Assembly: GCF_004352835.1 (NCBI RefSeq)
Contig: NZ_SJSB01000003.1
Coordinates: forward strand, 248,001-312,000
DNA length: 64,000 nucleotides
Reading direction: 5' to 3'
Origin: Marinomonas flavescens
GTDB lineage: Bacteria > Pseudomonadota > Gammaproteobacteria > Pseudomonadales > Marinomonadaceae
Part shown: piece after piece, positions 38,054 through 47,287 of the stretch
How the letters are laid out: every line of letters starts with the position of its first letter
Position numbering within the stretch: the stretch's first letter is position 1
Position numbers and translations under genes: made by a program
The notes under the pieces: generated by a model
The model's database searches: none
Told to the model about the DNA's origin: nothing
What the model saw: only the letters and a program-made list of their open reading frames with translations

Positions 38054-38929
38054 ATGCAGAAAATGCATAGCAAACAGCAACAATGGATGCCGTTTTTGTT
38101 TCTTGCCCCGGCAGTCATTTTGTTTTCGGTCTACGTTATCTTCCCTATTGCTCAAAGTATCTGGTTAAGTTTCTTTGAGTGGGACGGACTTGGCGCAAAA
38201 ACCTTTGTAGGTTTTGGTAATTACATTGAATTGTTCAGTGATGGGCAATTTTGGACAGCATTAGTTAATAACATTTATTGGTTAATATTTTTTATGCTAG
38301 CGCCGCCTATTGGCTTGATGCTGGCGTTATTTTTGAATCAGAAAGTGATGGGGATTCGTTTTGTTAAAGCGATGTTCTTTTTCCCTTTTGTAATATCTCA
38401 AGTCGTTGTTGGTCTTGTATTTTCTTGGTTTTACGATCCAAGTTTTGGTTTGTTTAACAAAGCAATTGAGCTATTTGGTTTTCAACCAATCGCTGTCTTA
38501 TCTGATGAGAACTGGGTCACGTTCGGCATTATCGTTGCTGGCTTATGGCCACAAATCGCCTACTGCATGATTTTGTATCTCACAGGCTTAAATAACCTTA
38601 GTCCTGACCAAATTGAAGCCGCTCGATTAGACGGAGCGCATGGCTGGAAAATGCTACGTCATGTGATTCTTCCTCAGTTAAAACCAGCTACTTTTATTGC
38701 CATCGTAGTCACCGTAATAGGGGCTCTTCGAAGTTTCGATTTGGTTGCCACTATGACAGCTGGTGGACCATTTGGTAGCTCTAGCGTGCTGGCTTACTTC
38801 ATGTATGAACAATCTATCTTCAATTATCGTGCGGGTTACGGTGCAGCTATTGCCACTATCCTGTTCTTGATTATGGATATTTATATTGCCTATTTCCTAT
38901 GGCGTATGCTGAAGAGTGAGAAAGCCTAA
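38054..38929 (+). CDS. Sugar ABC transporter permease (MsmF/MalF type)
   Basis: The 291-residue protein has six helices and the N-terminal PFLFLAPAVILFSVYVIFPI segment typical of CUT1 permeases. The ATPase-contacting EAA loop is EAARLDGAHGWKMLRHVILPQ. The ATG at 38054 is chosen (AGGTGG upstream); an extension to 37994 has no ribosome-binding site. Its stop codon overlaps the next start by one base, so the two permease genes are translationally coupled. With the binding protein encoded at 45025 it forms an oligosaccharide importer. Confidence 0.9.
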   Translation: MQKMHSKQQQWMPFLFLAPAVILFSVYVIFPIAQSIWLSFFEWDGLGAKTFVGFGNYIELFSDGQFWTALVNNIYWLIFFMLAPPIGLMLALFLNQKVMGIRFVKAMFFFPFVISQVVVGLVFSWFYDPSFGLFNKAIELFGFQPIAVLSDENWVTFGIIVAGLWPQIAYCMILYLTGLNNLSPDQIEAARLDGAHGWKMLRHVILPQLKPATFIAIVVTVIGALRSFDLVATMTAGGPFGSSSVLAYFMYEQSIFNYRAGYGAAIATILFLIMDIYIAYFLWRMLKSEKA

Positions 38930-39780
38930 TGTTTCCTACACCTATAGAAAAAAAGTCTTTACCTTTTAACATCAGTTATCGAGTGGCCATCTGGATTGCT
39001 TTGATTTTGTGGTTGTTGCCTTTGATTGCCGTGTTACTGACCTCTGCACGATCTACGGCGGATTTAAATGCGGGTAATTACTGGGGCATACCTACTCAGT
39101 GGATGTTCATACAGAACTATACGGAAGTGTTTACTAAAACGCCGATGCTGCGTTACTTGTTAAACTCGTTAATTATTACCGTGCCTGCGGTTATCGGCGC
39201 GGTTGCGCTATCGACACTTGCTGGATACGCACTAGCGAAATTTAAATTTAGGGGTCGTATAGGGTTGTTTGCGGCATTTATTGCCGGCAACTTTGTACCT
39301 TTTCAGATTTTAATGATTCCAGTGCGAAACCTCACTATCGATATGGGGTTGTATGATACCGCTAGTGGTTTGATTCTCTTTCATATTGCCTTCCAAACAG
39401 GGTTTTGTACTTTGTTTATGCGTAACTTCATTATTGGCTTACCAGATGAGTTGATCGAAGCGGCGCGTGTAGAGGGTGTGAGTGAATGGCAAATATTCCG
39501 TCATATCGTATTACCTTTGGTTAGACCTGCTTTAGCCGCCTTATCAGTATTGATTTTCACCTTTATCTGGAATGATTATTTTTGGGCATTAGTCTTGGTA
39601 CAAAGTGATGATGTGCGACCTATCACGGCTGGTATCAGTGCATTGAAGGGTCAGTGGATGGCATCTTGGCAATTAATTTCAGCGGGTTCTATTATCGCTG
39701 CGCTGCCTCCTGTTGTTTTATTCTTCGCAATGCAACGTCACTTTATTGCTGGTTTAACGTTAGGTGCTACAAAGGGATAA
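38929..39780 (+). CDS. Sugar ABC transporter permease (MsmG/MalG type)
   Basis: The 283-residue protein has six helices. The EAA loop is EAARVEGVSEWQIFRHIVLP and the C-terminus HFIAGLTLGATKG is the standard CUT1 MalG-type ending. It pairs with the preceding MsmF-type subunit. The GH36 gene starts 3 nt after its stop. Confidence 0.9.
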   Translation: MFPTPIEKKSLPFNISYRVAIWIALILWLLPLIAVLLTSARSTADLNAGNYWGIPTQWMFIQNYTEVFTKTPMLRYLLNSLIITVPAVIGAVALSTLAGYALAKFKFRGRIGLFAAFIAGNFVPFQILMIPVRNLTIDMGLYDTASGLILFHIAFQTGFCTLFMRNFIIGLPDELIEAARVEGVSEWQIFRHIVLPLVRPALAALSVLIFTFIWNDYFWALVLVQSDDVRPITAGISALKGQWMASWQLISAGSIIAALPPVVLFFAMQRHFIAGLTLGATKG

Positions 39781-39783
39781 AAA

Positions 39784-41925
39784 ATGGACGACATTTTAAA
39801 TGCGGAACTGTACCGACAGGATCAAGATGGCAAAACGTTAGTAATTGCTTGCCCTTTTGAAGGTGCGCCTGAGTTGGTATATTTTGGTCAAGCTTTACCT
39901 GATGACACGCATTTAAAAAGTTTATACCTGTCACAGCAGCAAGCCATACCACAAGCTTATATGGACAAGCCCGTTTGTATGAGTTTGATCCCCGAAGCGG
40001 GACGTGGTTGGTTGCAGTCACCCGGTGTTGAAGCTAGCGCGGTAGACCGACCAGCTTGGGCAATGTGTTGGTCATTGAAGGCCGTTCATCAACTTGAATT
40101 TGGCTTTGATATTGAGCTAGAAGACACAGTAGCGCAGTTATCAGTGTGCTTATCAATTGGTTTGACAGGTTCTGGTCTATTGCGTCAGCAGTTGGCATTA
40201 ACCAATGATGGCCAATTGGATATCACACTTCATCGCCTTGCTTGCACTTTGCCAATGCCTTGTCATTTCACTCAAATGATGAGTTTCTATGGACGCTGGT
40301 GCCAAGAATTCCAGCAACAATCCAGTGATTGGCAATCAACATGGTTACAAGAAAATCGTCACGGGCGAAATTCTCATGCCAATTTCCCTAGCGTCATTCT
40401 TGGGGAAAAGGGATTTACTGAGCAACAAGGTGAATTGATCGGAGCGCATTTGGCATGGAGTGGTAATCATCGCTTAAAAGCCGATTATACCCTTGAAGGC
40501 CATCGTTACCTGCAAGCCGAAGCGTTATATTTACCTGATGAAATCATACTTAATTCAGCTCAATCCATCGCGACACCAGAGCTATTTGCTAGTCACAGTT
40601 GCTCTGGCCTGAATCTCATGAGCCAGGCGTTCCATAAAGAAGCGCGTCAATACTTAGCACTCACTAAGCCACGTCCTGTACATATCAATACTTGGGAAGC
40701 CTTTTATTTTGATCATGATGTTGATCGTTTAAAAGCACTGGCAGATGCCGCCTCACAAGTAGGTGTAGAGCGATATATTCTAGATGATGGTTGGTTCCGC
40801 AATCGTAATAATGACAAGGCGGCACTGGGGGATTGGTTTGTTGAGCCGGCAAAATACCCCGAGGGGTTACTGCCACTTATTCATCATGTTAAGACATTAG
40901 GGATGGAGTTTGGTTTATGGTTTGAGCCAGAAATGGTTAATCCCGATTCAGACCTTTTTCGAGCGCATCCAGAATGGGCGTTACAGTTACCGCAATACGA
41001 TGCGGCCTTAGCTCGTCATCAACTGGTTTTGAATTTGGCTGAACCAGATGCCTATGCTTATATTCGTGAACGCTTGTTTAGTCTGTTAACAGAGTATCCC
41101 ATTGACTATATTAAATGGGATATGAATCGAGATTATACTCAACCCAGTGGTGCGATTGCACCGCAGGCTTATGAACAAGTAATGGCTTTGTACCGCTTAC
41201 TTGGTGAATTAAATACCGCATTTCCCGCATTAGAAATCGAAAGCTGCTCTTCTGGGGGCGCGCGCGTTGACTTTGGTATTTTAAAATTCACAAAACGTTT
41301 TTGGGCGTCTGATTGCAACGATGCATTAGAGCGTCAAAGTATTCAGCGTGGTTTTAGTTATTTCTTTCCGCCGGAAGTGATGGGATCGCATATCGGTCCA
41401 GATCAAAGTCATACTACAAGCCGAATCCACAATGTCGCATTTCGTGCCGGTACCGCTTTATTGGGGCATTTGGGCATTGAGTGGAACTTGCTGGATGCGA
41501 ATGCTCAGCAGAAAGAGACCATTGCTCGTTGGATTTTACACTACAAAAATCATCGTTCAATTTTGCATACTGGTCGCAACTGGCGATTGCCTAGTGCTGA
41601 TGGTCGCGCACAGACTCAATGGGCGCTAAGTCAGGATGGCATGGCAGGCATATTGGTTTACAGTCAGCTTGCGATGCCGAAACAAGCACAAACATTGCCA
41701 ATTCGTTTGCCCGGACTTATCCCGCAGCAGCGCTATCGAATTACCGTATTAGAACACAGTCCACTGCCAGGGCATTTGATGAAATCCCTCCCTGAATGGT
41801 GGAAAAACAATCTTATTTTAAACGGTGCGACCTTAGGTCAACTGGGTTTGCAATTGCCTATTTTGGACCCGGAATCCTTACTATTGCTTTCGATTCGTGC
41901 CGTATCGAATTGGGAGCCAACCTAA
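39784..41925 (+). CDS. Alpha-galactosidase, glycoside hydrolase family 36
   Basis: The 713-residue protein has the GH36 layout: N-terminal beta-sandwich, central TIM barrel, C-terminal beta domain. The barrel shows WEAFYFDHDVDRL, YILDDGWFRNRNND, GLWFEPEMVNPDS, the nucleophile motif YIKWDMNRDY (Asp 446) and the acid/base motif SDCNDALERQ (Asp 510). It hydrolyses terminal alpha-galactosides such as melibiose or raffinose. There is no signal peptide, so hydrolysis is cytoplasmic after ABC import. It lies directly after the permease genes. Confidence 0.93.
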   Translation: MDDILNAELYRQDQDGKTLVIACPFEGAPELVYFGQALPDDTHLKSLYLSQQQAIPQAYMDKPVCMSLIPEAGRGWLQSPGVEASAVDRPAWAMCWSLKAVHQLEFGFDIELEDTVAQLSVCLSIGLTGSGLLRQQLALTNDGQLDITLHRLACTLPMPCHFTQMMSFYGRWCQEFQQQSSDWQSTWLQENRHGRNSHANFPSVILGEKGFTEQQGELIGAHLAWSGNHRLKADYTLEGHRYLQAEALYLPDEIILNSAQSIATPELFASHSCSGLNLMSQAFHKEARQYLALTKPRPVHINTWEAFYFDHDVDRLKALADAASQVGVERYILDDGWFRNRNNDKAALGDWFVEPAKYPEGLLPLIHHVKTLGMEFGLWFEPEMVNPDSDLFRAHPEWALQLPQYDAALARHQLVLNLAEPDAYAYIRERLFSLLTEYPIDYIKWDMNRDYTQPSGAIAPQAYEQVMALYRLLGELNTAFPALEIESCSSGGARVDFGILKFTKRFWASDCNDALERQSIQRGFSYFFPPEVMGSHIGPDQSHTTSRIHNVAFRAGTALLGHLGIEWNLLDANAQQKETIARWILHYKNHRSILHTGRNWRLPSADGRAQTQWALSQDGMAGILVYSQLAMPKQAQTLPIRLPGLIPQQRYRITVLEHSPLPGHLMKSLPEWWKNNLILNGATLGQLGLQLPILDPESLLLLSIRAVSNWEPT

Positions 41926-42080
41926 AAAATTCAGTCATCGGTATCGAATAGCATTGTCTTTTCACAATGTCCGTACTCAATCATTAGAAGCGAGTGAGGC
42001 AAGTATTCGAGGTCTAAAGCGCTTGGCTAGTCAGTCTTTACCAAGCTGCATACAAAAAAACAATAGAGAGGAATGACAGA

Positions 42081-42713
42081 ATGAAATCTTTCAACGAATT
42101 AATGACCGAGTTTCCAATGGTGGCCATTATGCGAGGCATTCAGCCTAGTGAAGTGGTTGCACACACTCAAGTCTTAATCGACGCAGGATTTAGATTAATT
42201 GAGGTGCCTCTTAATTCACCCGATGCGTTTACGAGCATTCGTTTATTACAAAAGACGTTTGGTGACCAAGCGCTTATTGGGGCTGGTACCGTTTTGACCA
42301 TGCCTCAATTGACTGAGCTTGTTGCTACTGGCGCAAAGTTAATGGTGTGTCCACATACCGATGTAGAACTGATTAAAGCAGCCAAAGTTGCTGGTTTGTA
42401 TGCTATGCCAGGTTTTTTCACAGCGAGTGAAGCGTTCGCTGCTTTGCATGCTGGTGCAGATGCGGTGAAGCTTTTTCCAGCAGAAGCATTGCCTAGTATT
42501 AATGTTATTAAAGCATTAGGGGCTGTGATTCCTGCTCAAGCTTGGTTGTGTCCTGTCGGCGGTGTGACACCAAATAATGTTAAAGAGTATTTGGACACAG
42601 GTGCTAGGGGATTCGGTTTAGGGTCTGCTTTGTATAAAAAAGGACAAGAGGTAGCGGTTACTAAAGCCAATGCAGAGTCCTTTATGGCGGCTTGGAAAAA
42701 ATATCAGGCATAA
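42081..42713 (+). CDS. dgoA: 2-dehydro-3-deoxy-6-phosphogalactonate aldolase
   Basis: The 210-residue class I aldolase has MVAIMRGI, the catalytic Glu in IEVPLNSPDAF, GAGTVLT, and the Schiff-base Lys 130 in AVKLFPAE, followed by PVGGVTPNNV. The LNSP form instead of TLRTP points to the KDPGal-specific (DgoA) rather than KDPG-specific type. It cleaves KDPGal to pyruvate and glyceraldehyde-3-phosphate at the end of the De Ley-Doudoroff galactose route. Its presence inside a galactosidase operon supports that route; the dehydrogenase, dehydratase and kinase must be elsewhere. Confidence 0.92.
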   Translation: MKSFNELMTEFPMVAIMRGIQPSEVVAHTQVLIDAGFRLIEVPLNSPDAFTSIRLLQKTFGDQALIGAGTVLTMPQLTELVATGAKLMVCPHTDVELIKAAKVAGLYAMPGFFTASEAFAALHAGADAVKLFPAEALPSINVIKALGAVIPAQAWLCPVGGVTPNNVKEYLDTGARGFGLGSALYKKGQEVAVTKANAESFMAAWKKYQA

Positions 42714-42956
42714 TATGCGACCAAATTGGTCGTTTGAGACATCAAAATAGCGTTGAATACGATCATTAGATGTTGCCTAAAAAAGTGTCTTCTGTATCTT
42801 CTACTTTAGAAATATCTTTTTCAAAACCAACAAGTTGTGTTTTTGATTGAGTGGATAGAGAGTCCCTTTTTTATTGCGCTGGCCAGTGTTGATACAACTG
42901 AAGAGCAATTAGCTCAACAGCATTGACTGGTCATGTTATAGCCGTTGAACTAATTG

Positions 42957-42979
42957 TGACTGGCCTATTAAGCCAGTCA
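42957..42979 (+). promoter_or_regulatory. Hairpin just upstream of the GH42 ribosome-binding site
   Basis: TGACTGGC (42957-42964) pairs with GCCAGTCA (42972-42979) around a 7-nt loop, ending 5 nt before the AGGAG of the beta-galactosidase gene. It could be an mRNA stabilising stem, a processing signal or an operator. Confidence 0.4.
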
Positions 42980-42995
42980 TGTGCAGGAGCCTAGA

Positions 42996-44981
42996 ATGAA
43001 GTTAGGTGTTTGTTATTATCCAGAACATTGGCCGAAAAGTCGTTGGCAGCAAGACGCTAAAGAGATGCGAGAGATTGGCATTGAATATGTGCGAATTGGC
43101 GAATTTAGCTGGAGTACGATTGAGCCACAACCCGGTGAGTTACATTGGGAATGGTTGGATGAGTCATTGGATACGCTATATGCTCAAGGGCTAAAAGTTA
43201 TTTTAGGGACACCGACGGCAACGCCGCCTAAATGGTTGGTTGATCGTCACCCATCCATGTTAGCAAAGGATGAGCTGGGTCGTGTTCGTCACTTTGGTTC
43301 ACGCCGCCATTATACTTTTGCAAGCCTTGAATATCGTGAAGAGTGCCATCGGATTGTCACCTTAATGGCTAAACGTTATGGTCAGCACCCAGCGGTTGCT
43401 TCGTGGCAGACTGATAATGAATATGGTTGCCATGATACGATTTTGAGCTATGCCAAAGCAGACTTAATGGCTTTTCGTATTTGGCTAAAAGACAAATATA
43501 CCACCATTGATGCATTAAATGCGGCTTGGGGGAATGTCTTTTGGAGTATGGATTATTGTTCGTTTGATGAAGTCGATTTGCCTAACCTGACAGTGACAGA
43601 AGCTAATCCATCTCATCGTTTAGATTTCCAGCGTTGCTGTTCAGATCAAGTGGTCGCGTTTAATAAATTACAAGCAGATATTCTTCGTCAGTATTCAAAA
43701 GAGCGCGATTTAGTTCATAACTACATGGGCTTTTTTACTGCGTTTGATCACCATAAAGTGGGCCAAGACTTAGACGTAGCGAGTTGGGACACTTATCCAT
43801 TAGGCTTTTTGGATCAAGAAGACATCTATACACCAGAAGAAAAGCAGACTTATTTACGAGTTGGTCACCCAGATTTTGGCGCTTTTCACCATGATTTATA
43901 TCGAGGTTGTGGCAAAGGGCGCTTGTGGATCATGGAGCAGCAACCGGGACCTGTAAATTGGGCACCACATAATCCAACGCCAGCGGATGGTGCTGTACGT
44001 TTATGGACGTGGGAGGCTTTTTCGCATGGTGCTGAACTTGTCTCATATTTCCGTTGGCGTCAGGCTCCGTTTGGGCAAGAGCAAATGCACACTGGTTTGT
44101 TGCGCCCTAATGGACAGAAAGCTGAAGCGGCAAAAGAAGCGGCGCAGGTAGCTCAAGAGGTTCGGGAATTGTCTCAAGTCATGGGGCTAGATGCAGATGA
44201 TTTGATGGCTTTACCAGAATCTGGCAAGGTCGCGTTGATGTTTGATTATGACGCATGCTGGTCGCTGGATATTCAGCCTCAATCACGAGCATATAGCTAT
44301 ATGAGCTGGTGTTATCGTTTATACGAAGCATTACGTGAGATAGGCTTGTCCATCAATATTGTGTCGGCTGATGCGCCACTTGATACTTACGAAATGTTAA
44401 TACTACCCGCTCAAGCGCATATTTCTAGCGATCTTCAAAAACGGCTAGACGACTATAAGGGCGTGCTTTTAGCTGGCCCGCGTACCGGCAGTAAAACGGA
44501 CAGCTATCAAATTCCTGAAAATTTAGCACCAGGCCCGTTAGCGACATTACTACCTTTGTCGGTTGAGCGAGTTGATGCATTACCAAAGCATACCCAGCCT
44601 GCGGTATCGGGTTATTGGGGTGAGGGTAAATTACATACTTGGCATGAGCAAATTGCCACCGACTTACCCTGTCTGTTAAAAGACAATGCAGGTAATCCTG
44701 TTTTGGTGGGTGACAATAAACGCTTTTACCTTGGCTCTTGCCTTGATAAACCTTTGTTAAAAGCGTGCCTTGTGAAATTATCAGAAAAGGCTGGATTGGC
44801 AACGGAATACTTGCCATCTGGTGTACGAATTCGTGAACGAGGTAAATTAATTTTTGCCTTTAATTACGGACTACAAGCAGCGTATTATCATCCTGATAAT
44901 GCTCAGCTTATAATTGGTGCTGATACTTTACCATCAGCAGGTTTGGCTATTTGGCAGAGAGACACTGCTGATAGCAAGTGA
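42996..44981 (+). CDS. Beta-galactosidase, glycoside hydrolase family 42
   Basis: The 661-residue protein matches GH42: an N-terminal TIM barrel (LGVCYYPEHWPKSRW, YVRIGEFSWSTIEPQPGE), the acid/base Glu 142 in TDNEYGCHDT and the nucleophile Glu 314 in IMEQQPGPVNWAP, a Rossmann-like trimerisation domain, and a short beta C-terminus. The ATG at 42996 has AGGAG 6 nt upstream; the frame extends five codons further. No signal peptide is present, so it acts on imported beta-galactosides. It sits 280 bp downstream of dgoA behind its own hairpin. Confidence 0.95.
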   Translation: MKLGVCYYPEHWPKSRWQQDAKEMREIGIEYVRIGEFSWSTIEPQPGELHWEWLDESLDTLYAQGLKVILGTPTATPPKWLVDRHPSMLAKDELGRVRHFGSRRHYTFASLEYREECHRIVTLMAKRYGQHPAVASWQTDNEYGCHDTILSYAKADLMAFRIWLKDKYTTIDALNAAWGNVFWSMDYCSFDEVDLPNLTVTEANPSHRLDFQRCCSDQVVAFNKLQADILRQYSKERDLVHNYMGFFTAFDHHKVGQDLDVASWDTYPLGFLDQEDIYTPEEKQTYLRVGHPDFGAFHHDLYRGCGKGRLWIMEQQPGPVNWAPHNPTPADGAVRLWTWEAFSHGAELVSYFRWRQAPFGQEQMHTGLLRPNGQKAEAAKEAAQVAQEVRELSQVMGLDADDLMALPESGKVALMFDYDACWSLDIQPQSRAYSYMSWCYRLYEALREIGLSINIVSADAPLDTYEMLILPAQAHISSDLQKRLDDYKGVLLAGPRTGSKTDSYQIPENLAPGPLATLLPLSVERVDALPKHTQPAVSGYWGEGKLHTWHEQIATDLPCLLKDNAGNPVLVGDNKRFYLGSCLDKPLLKACLVKLSEKAGLATEYLPSGVRIRERGKLIFAFNYGLQAAYYHPDNAQLIIGADTLPSAGLAIWQRDTADSK

Positions 44982-45024
44982 TTGCTGTTACTTTCGTCAA
45001 TAAAAAGAAAAAGGGAACTATCAA

Positions 45025-46254
45025 ATGAAAAAAATATCACATTTACTTATTGGGGCATTTGCTTTTGCAGCGGTTTCGTTCGCTCAAGCCAGTACCTTGG
45101 TGATCAACTCAGATCAAGCGGATCCGGCGCCTAAAAAAGCGTTTCAAGAAGTGATTCAAAAATTTGAGGCCGAAAACCCTGATATCAAAGTGAAATATAA
45201 CCTATATGATAAAGAAGGTTATAAAACAGCCATTCGTAACTGGTTGGCAACAAGTCCTCCAGATGTTGTATTTTGGTATGCGGGTAACCGCATGAAAACG
45301 TTTGTTGATCGCGGCATGTTTGAAGATGTGAGTGATATTTGGAAAAAAGAAGATCTGAAAAAATTAATGCCTTCTGCTACTGCGGCGATGACGATTAAAG
45401 GCAAACAGTACGGTATACCGTATACTTATTACCAATGGGGCCTTTATTATCGTAAGGATATTTTTGCCAAATTAGACCTAAAAGTTCCAAAAACTTGGGA
45501 TGAGTTTTTAGCTGTAAACGCTAAGTTAAAAGCGAATGGTGTAACACCTATTACGATAGGGACTAAGTACTTATGGCCTGCGGCAGGTTGGTTTGATTAC
45601 TTAGATCTACGTGTGAATGGCTTGAAATTTCATATGGACCTAATGGACGGCAAAGTGGCTTACACTGATCCACGAGTTCGTAAGGTATTTCAATACTGGG
45701 ACGAGTTGGTTAAACCTGGTTACTTCTTGAAAAACCACGCGTCTTATTCATGGCAAGAAGCGCAACCTTTCTTGTATAACGGTAAGGCTGCTATGTACTT
45801 AATTGGTAACTTTATCACGCCTAATTTCCCGAAAGAATTAGATGGAAAAATTGGTTTCTTCCAATTCCCTATTATCAATTCTAAAGTACCAGTGGCTGAA
45901 GATGCACCAATGGATACTGTTCATATTCCAACACGAGCTAAAAACAAAAAAGACGCGCGTAAATTCCTAGCGTTTATGGCACGAGCTGATAATCAGACTT
46001 TGGTTAATGCGGCGTTATTGCAAATACCAACAAATATAGACGCTCATGCTCCAGATAATGTGTTCCTAAATGATGGTGTGAAAATGCTTAAAGCTGCTTC
46101 TGGTACATCGCAGTTTTACGATCGAGACACATCGCCTACTATGGCTCGTGAAGGCATGAAAGGTTTCCAAGAGTTTATGGTGAAACCTGATCGTTTAGAC
46201 GCTATTTTGAAACGCCTAGAAGGCGTGAGAAAACGCTCTTTTGATGTGAAATAA
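45025..46254 (+). CDS. Sugar ABC transporter substrate-binding protein (CUT1)
   Basis: The 409-residue protein has a signal peptide ending near FAQA-S (about 22). It belongs to family 1 solute-binding proteins: FQEVIQKFEAENPDIKVKY, LATSPPDVVFWYAGNRMK, YGIPYTYYQWGLYYRKD, TWDEFLAVNAKLKANG, LYNGKAAMYLIGNFI. Several aromatic residues (Trp, Tyr) are placed to stack on sugar rings. It is the periplasmic receptor for the MsmFG-type importer. AAGGGA precedes the ATG, and a strong terminator follows. Confidence 0.92.
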   Translation: MKKISHLLIGAFAFAAVSFAQASTLVINSDQADPAPKKAFQEVIQKFEAENPDIKVKYNLYDKEGYKTAIRNWLATSPPDVVFWYAGNRMKTFVDRGMFEDVSDIWKKEDLKKLMPSATAAMTIKGKQYGIPYTYYQWGLYYRKDIFAKLDLKVPKTWDEFLAVNAKLKANGVTPITIGTKYLWPAAGWFDYLDLRVNGLKFHMDLMDGKVAYTDPRVRKVFQYWDELVKPGYFLKNHASYSWQEAQPFLYNGKAAMYLIGNFITPNFPKELDGKIGFFQFPIINSKVPVAEDAPMDTVHIPTRAKNKKDARKFLAFMARADNQTLVNAALLQIPTNIDAHAPDNVFLNDGVKMLKAASGTSQFYDRDTSPTMAREGMKGFQEFMVKPDRLDAILKRLEGVRKRSFDVK

Positions 46255-46301
46255 TTGTTATTGGTTAGAAATGTTTAGAATCATATTTCTAAATACATAG
46301 T

Positions 46302-46338
46302 AAAAAGCCCGCTAGTGAAGTGACTAGTGGGCTTTTTT
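46302..46338 (+). terminator. Intrinsic terminator of the galactoside operon
   Basis: A 15-bp stem (46302-46316 with 46323-46337, one G-U pair) with core GCCCGCTAGT is followed by a T tract through 46338. Its A tract on the other side means it may also serve the convergent OmpK-type transcript. Confidence 0.92.
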
Positions 46339-46495
46339 ATTGTCTTAAACAAGTGCCCTATCTTTTGGGGATAATTAAAGAGAGATCTTGCTTGAAGAAG
46401 GTGATTAGACAAATATCACGGCCACAGCACAGTGTGCTAGTGGCATAGTAGGCCGCGATATCTATGCCACTACAATCATTATAAATTATGATTGC

Positions 46496-47287
46496 TTAGA
46501 ATTTATAAGTGACAGAAAGGTAGTTAGATACTCCCGTTGATCTCAAGCTAGAAGAGTCTCGGATGCCGTAAATATTTTTATAAAGTTTCAGACCGTACCC
46601 AACCGCATAGCGTTTAGAGTGCCAGTAAATCCCCTGAAATGTTGCACCACCAGAACTTGCGGTGCTGTATTGGCTTTTTAATCCAAATTGATAGTCAAGA
46701 TACCCTTGATACGCGATAAAAGAACCGTTATCAAACGTTTTCACAGGCTTGAACCAGTTCGTAGAAAATTGATAGCCATTCCAGTCATCACGGTTATTCG
46801 TTTCATCGTACAGTGCGTATAGATTCATGCCTACTTTACCTAGCCATGGCATCTCTACATCCGCACCTAAGCCAACGAAATAATTGTTTACAGCATATGT
46901 GCCATAACCACCATCTTGGTTAAATAGTGTGGAGATGTATAATTCCTTAACAGGGCCGAATGAAAGGTCTTTACCAGTAATGCCATCCAGTGAGAATCGA
47001 GGGTTAAGTTTCAGAAACATTTTGTCTTTGCCATACTTATCACTGTCGGCATCGTTAGTGATATTGAAAACGTCAAGGTATCCGTATAAATCTACAATAC
47101 CTGAGCGCCCGCCAAATTCCATTTCTAGGTAGTCATGACTATTTTTCCCTGGTAGCTCATTAAAAGCATACATCAGGTTAAACTGCTTCCAAGAGTAATC
47201 GTTTTTATGAATGTCATCGGAATAATCAGTTGCTAAGGCAGTTGTCGTTGCGGCTGCCATGCCTAGTGCCAAAAGTAATTTGCGCAT
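46496..47287 (-). CDS. OmpK/Tsx family outer-membrane channel
   Basis: The 263-residue protein has a signal peptide cleaved after TALA (about 20) and ends in a C-terminal Phe (VTYKF), the signal for outer-membrane barrel assembly. HKNDYSWKQFNLMYAFNELPG, YLEMEFGGRSGIVDLYGYLD and GKDLSFGPVKELYISTLF match Vibrio OmpK and the nucleoside-specific channel-forming family. The start at 47287 has GGAGA 5 nt upstream on the minus strand. It is convergent with the sugar-binding-protein gene, so it may or may not be the porin for that system. Confidence 0.88.
   Translation of the reverse strand: MRKLLLALGMAAATTTALATDYSDDIHKNDYSWKQFNLMYAFNELPGKNSHDYLEMEFGGRSGIVDLYGYLDVFNITNDADSDKYGKDKMFLKLNPRFSLDGITGKDLSFGPVKELYISTLFNQDGGYGTYAVNNYFVGLGADVEMPWLGKVGMNLYALYDETNNRDDWNGYQFSTNWFKPVKTFDNGSFIAYQGYLDYQFGLKSQYSTASSGGATFQGIYWHSKRYAVGYGLKLYKNIYGIRDSSSLRSTGVSNYLSVTYKF

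Noticed and set aside
44425-44817. Minus-strand frame of 130 codons in the GH42 gene
   Set aside because: It is a shadow of the beta-galactosidase with no family features.
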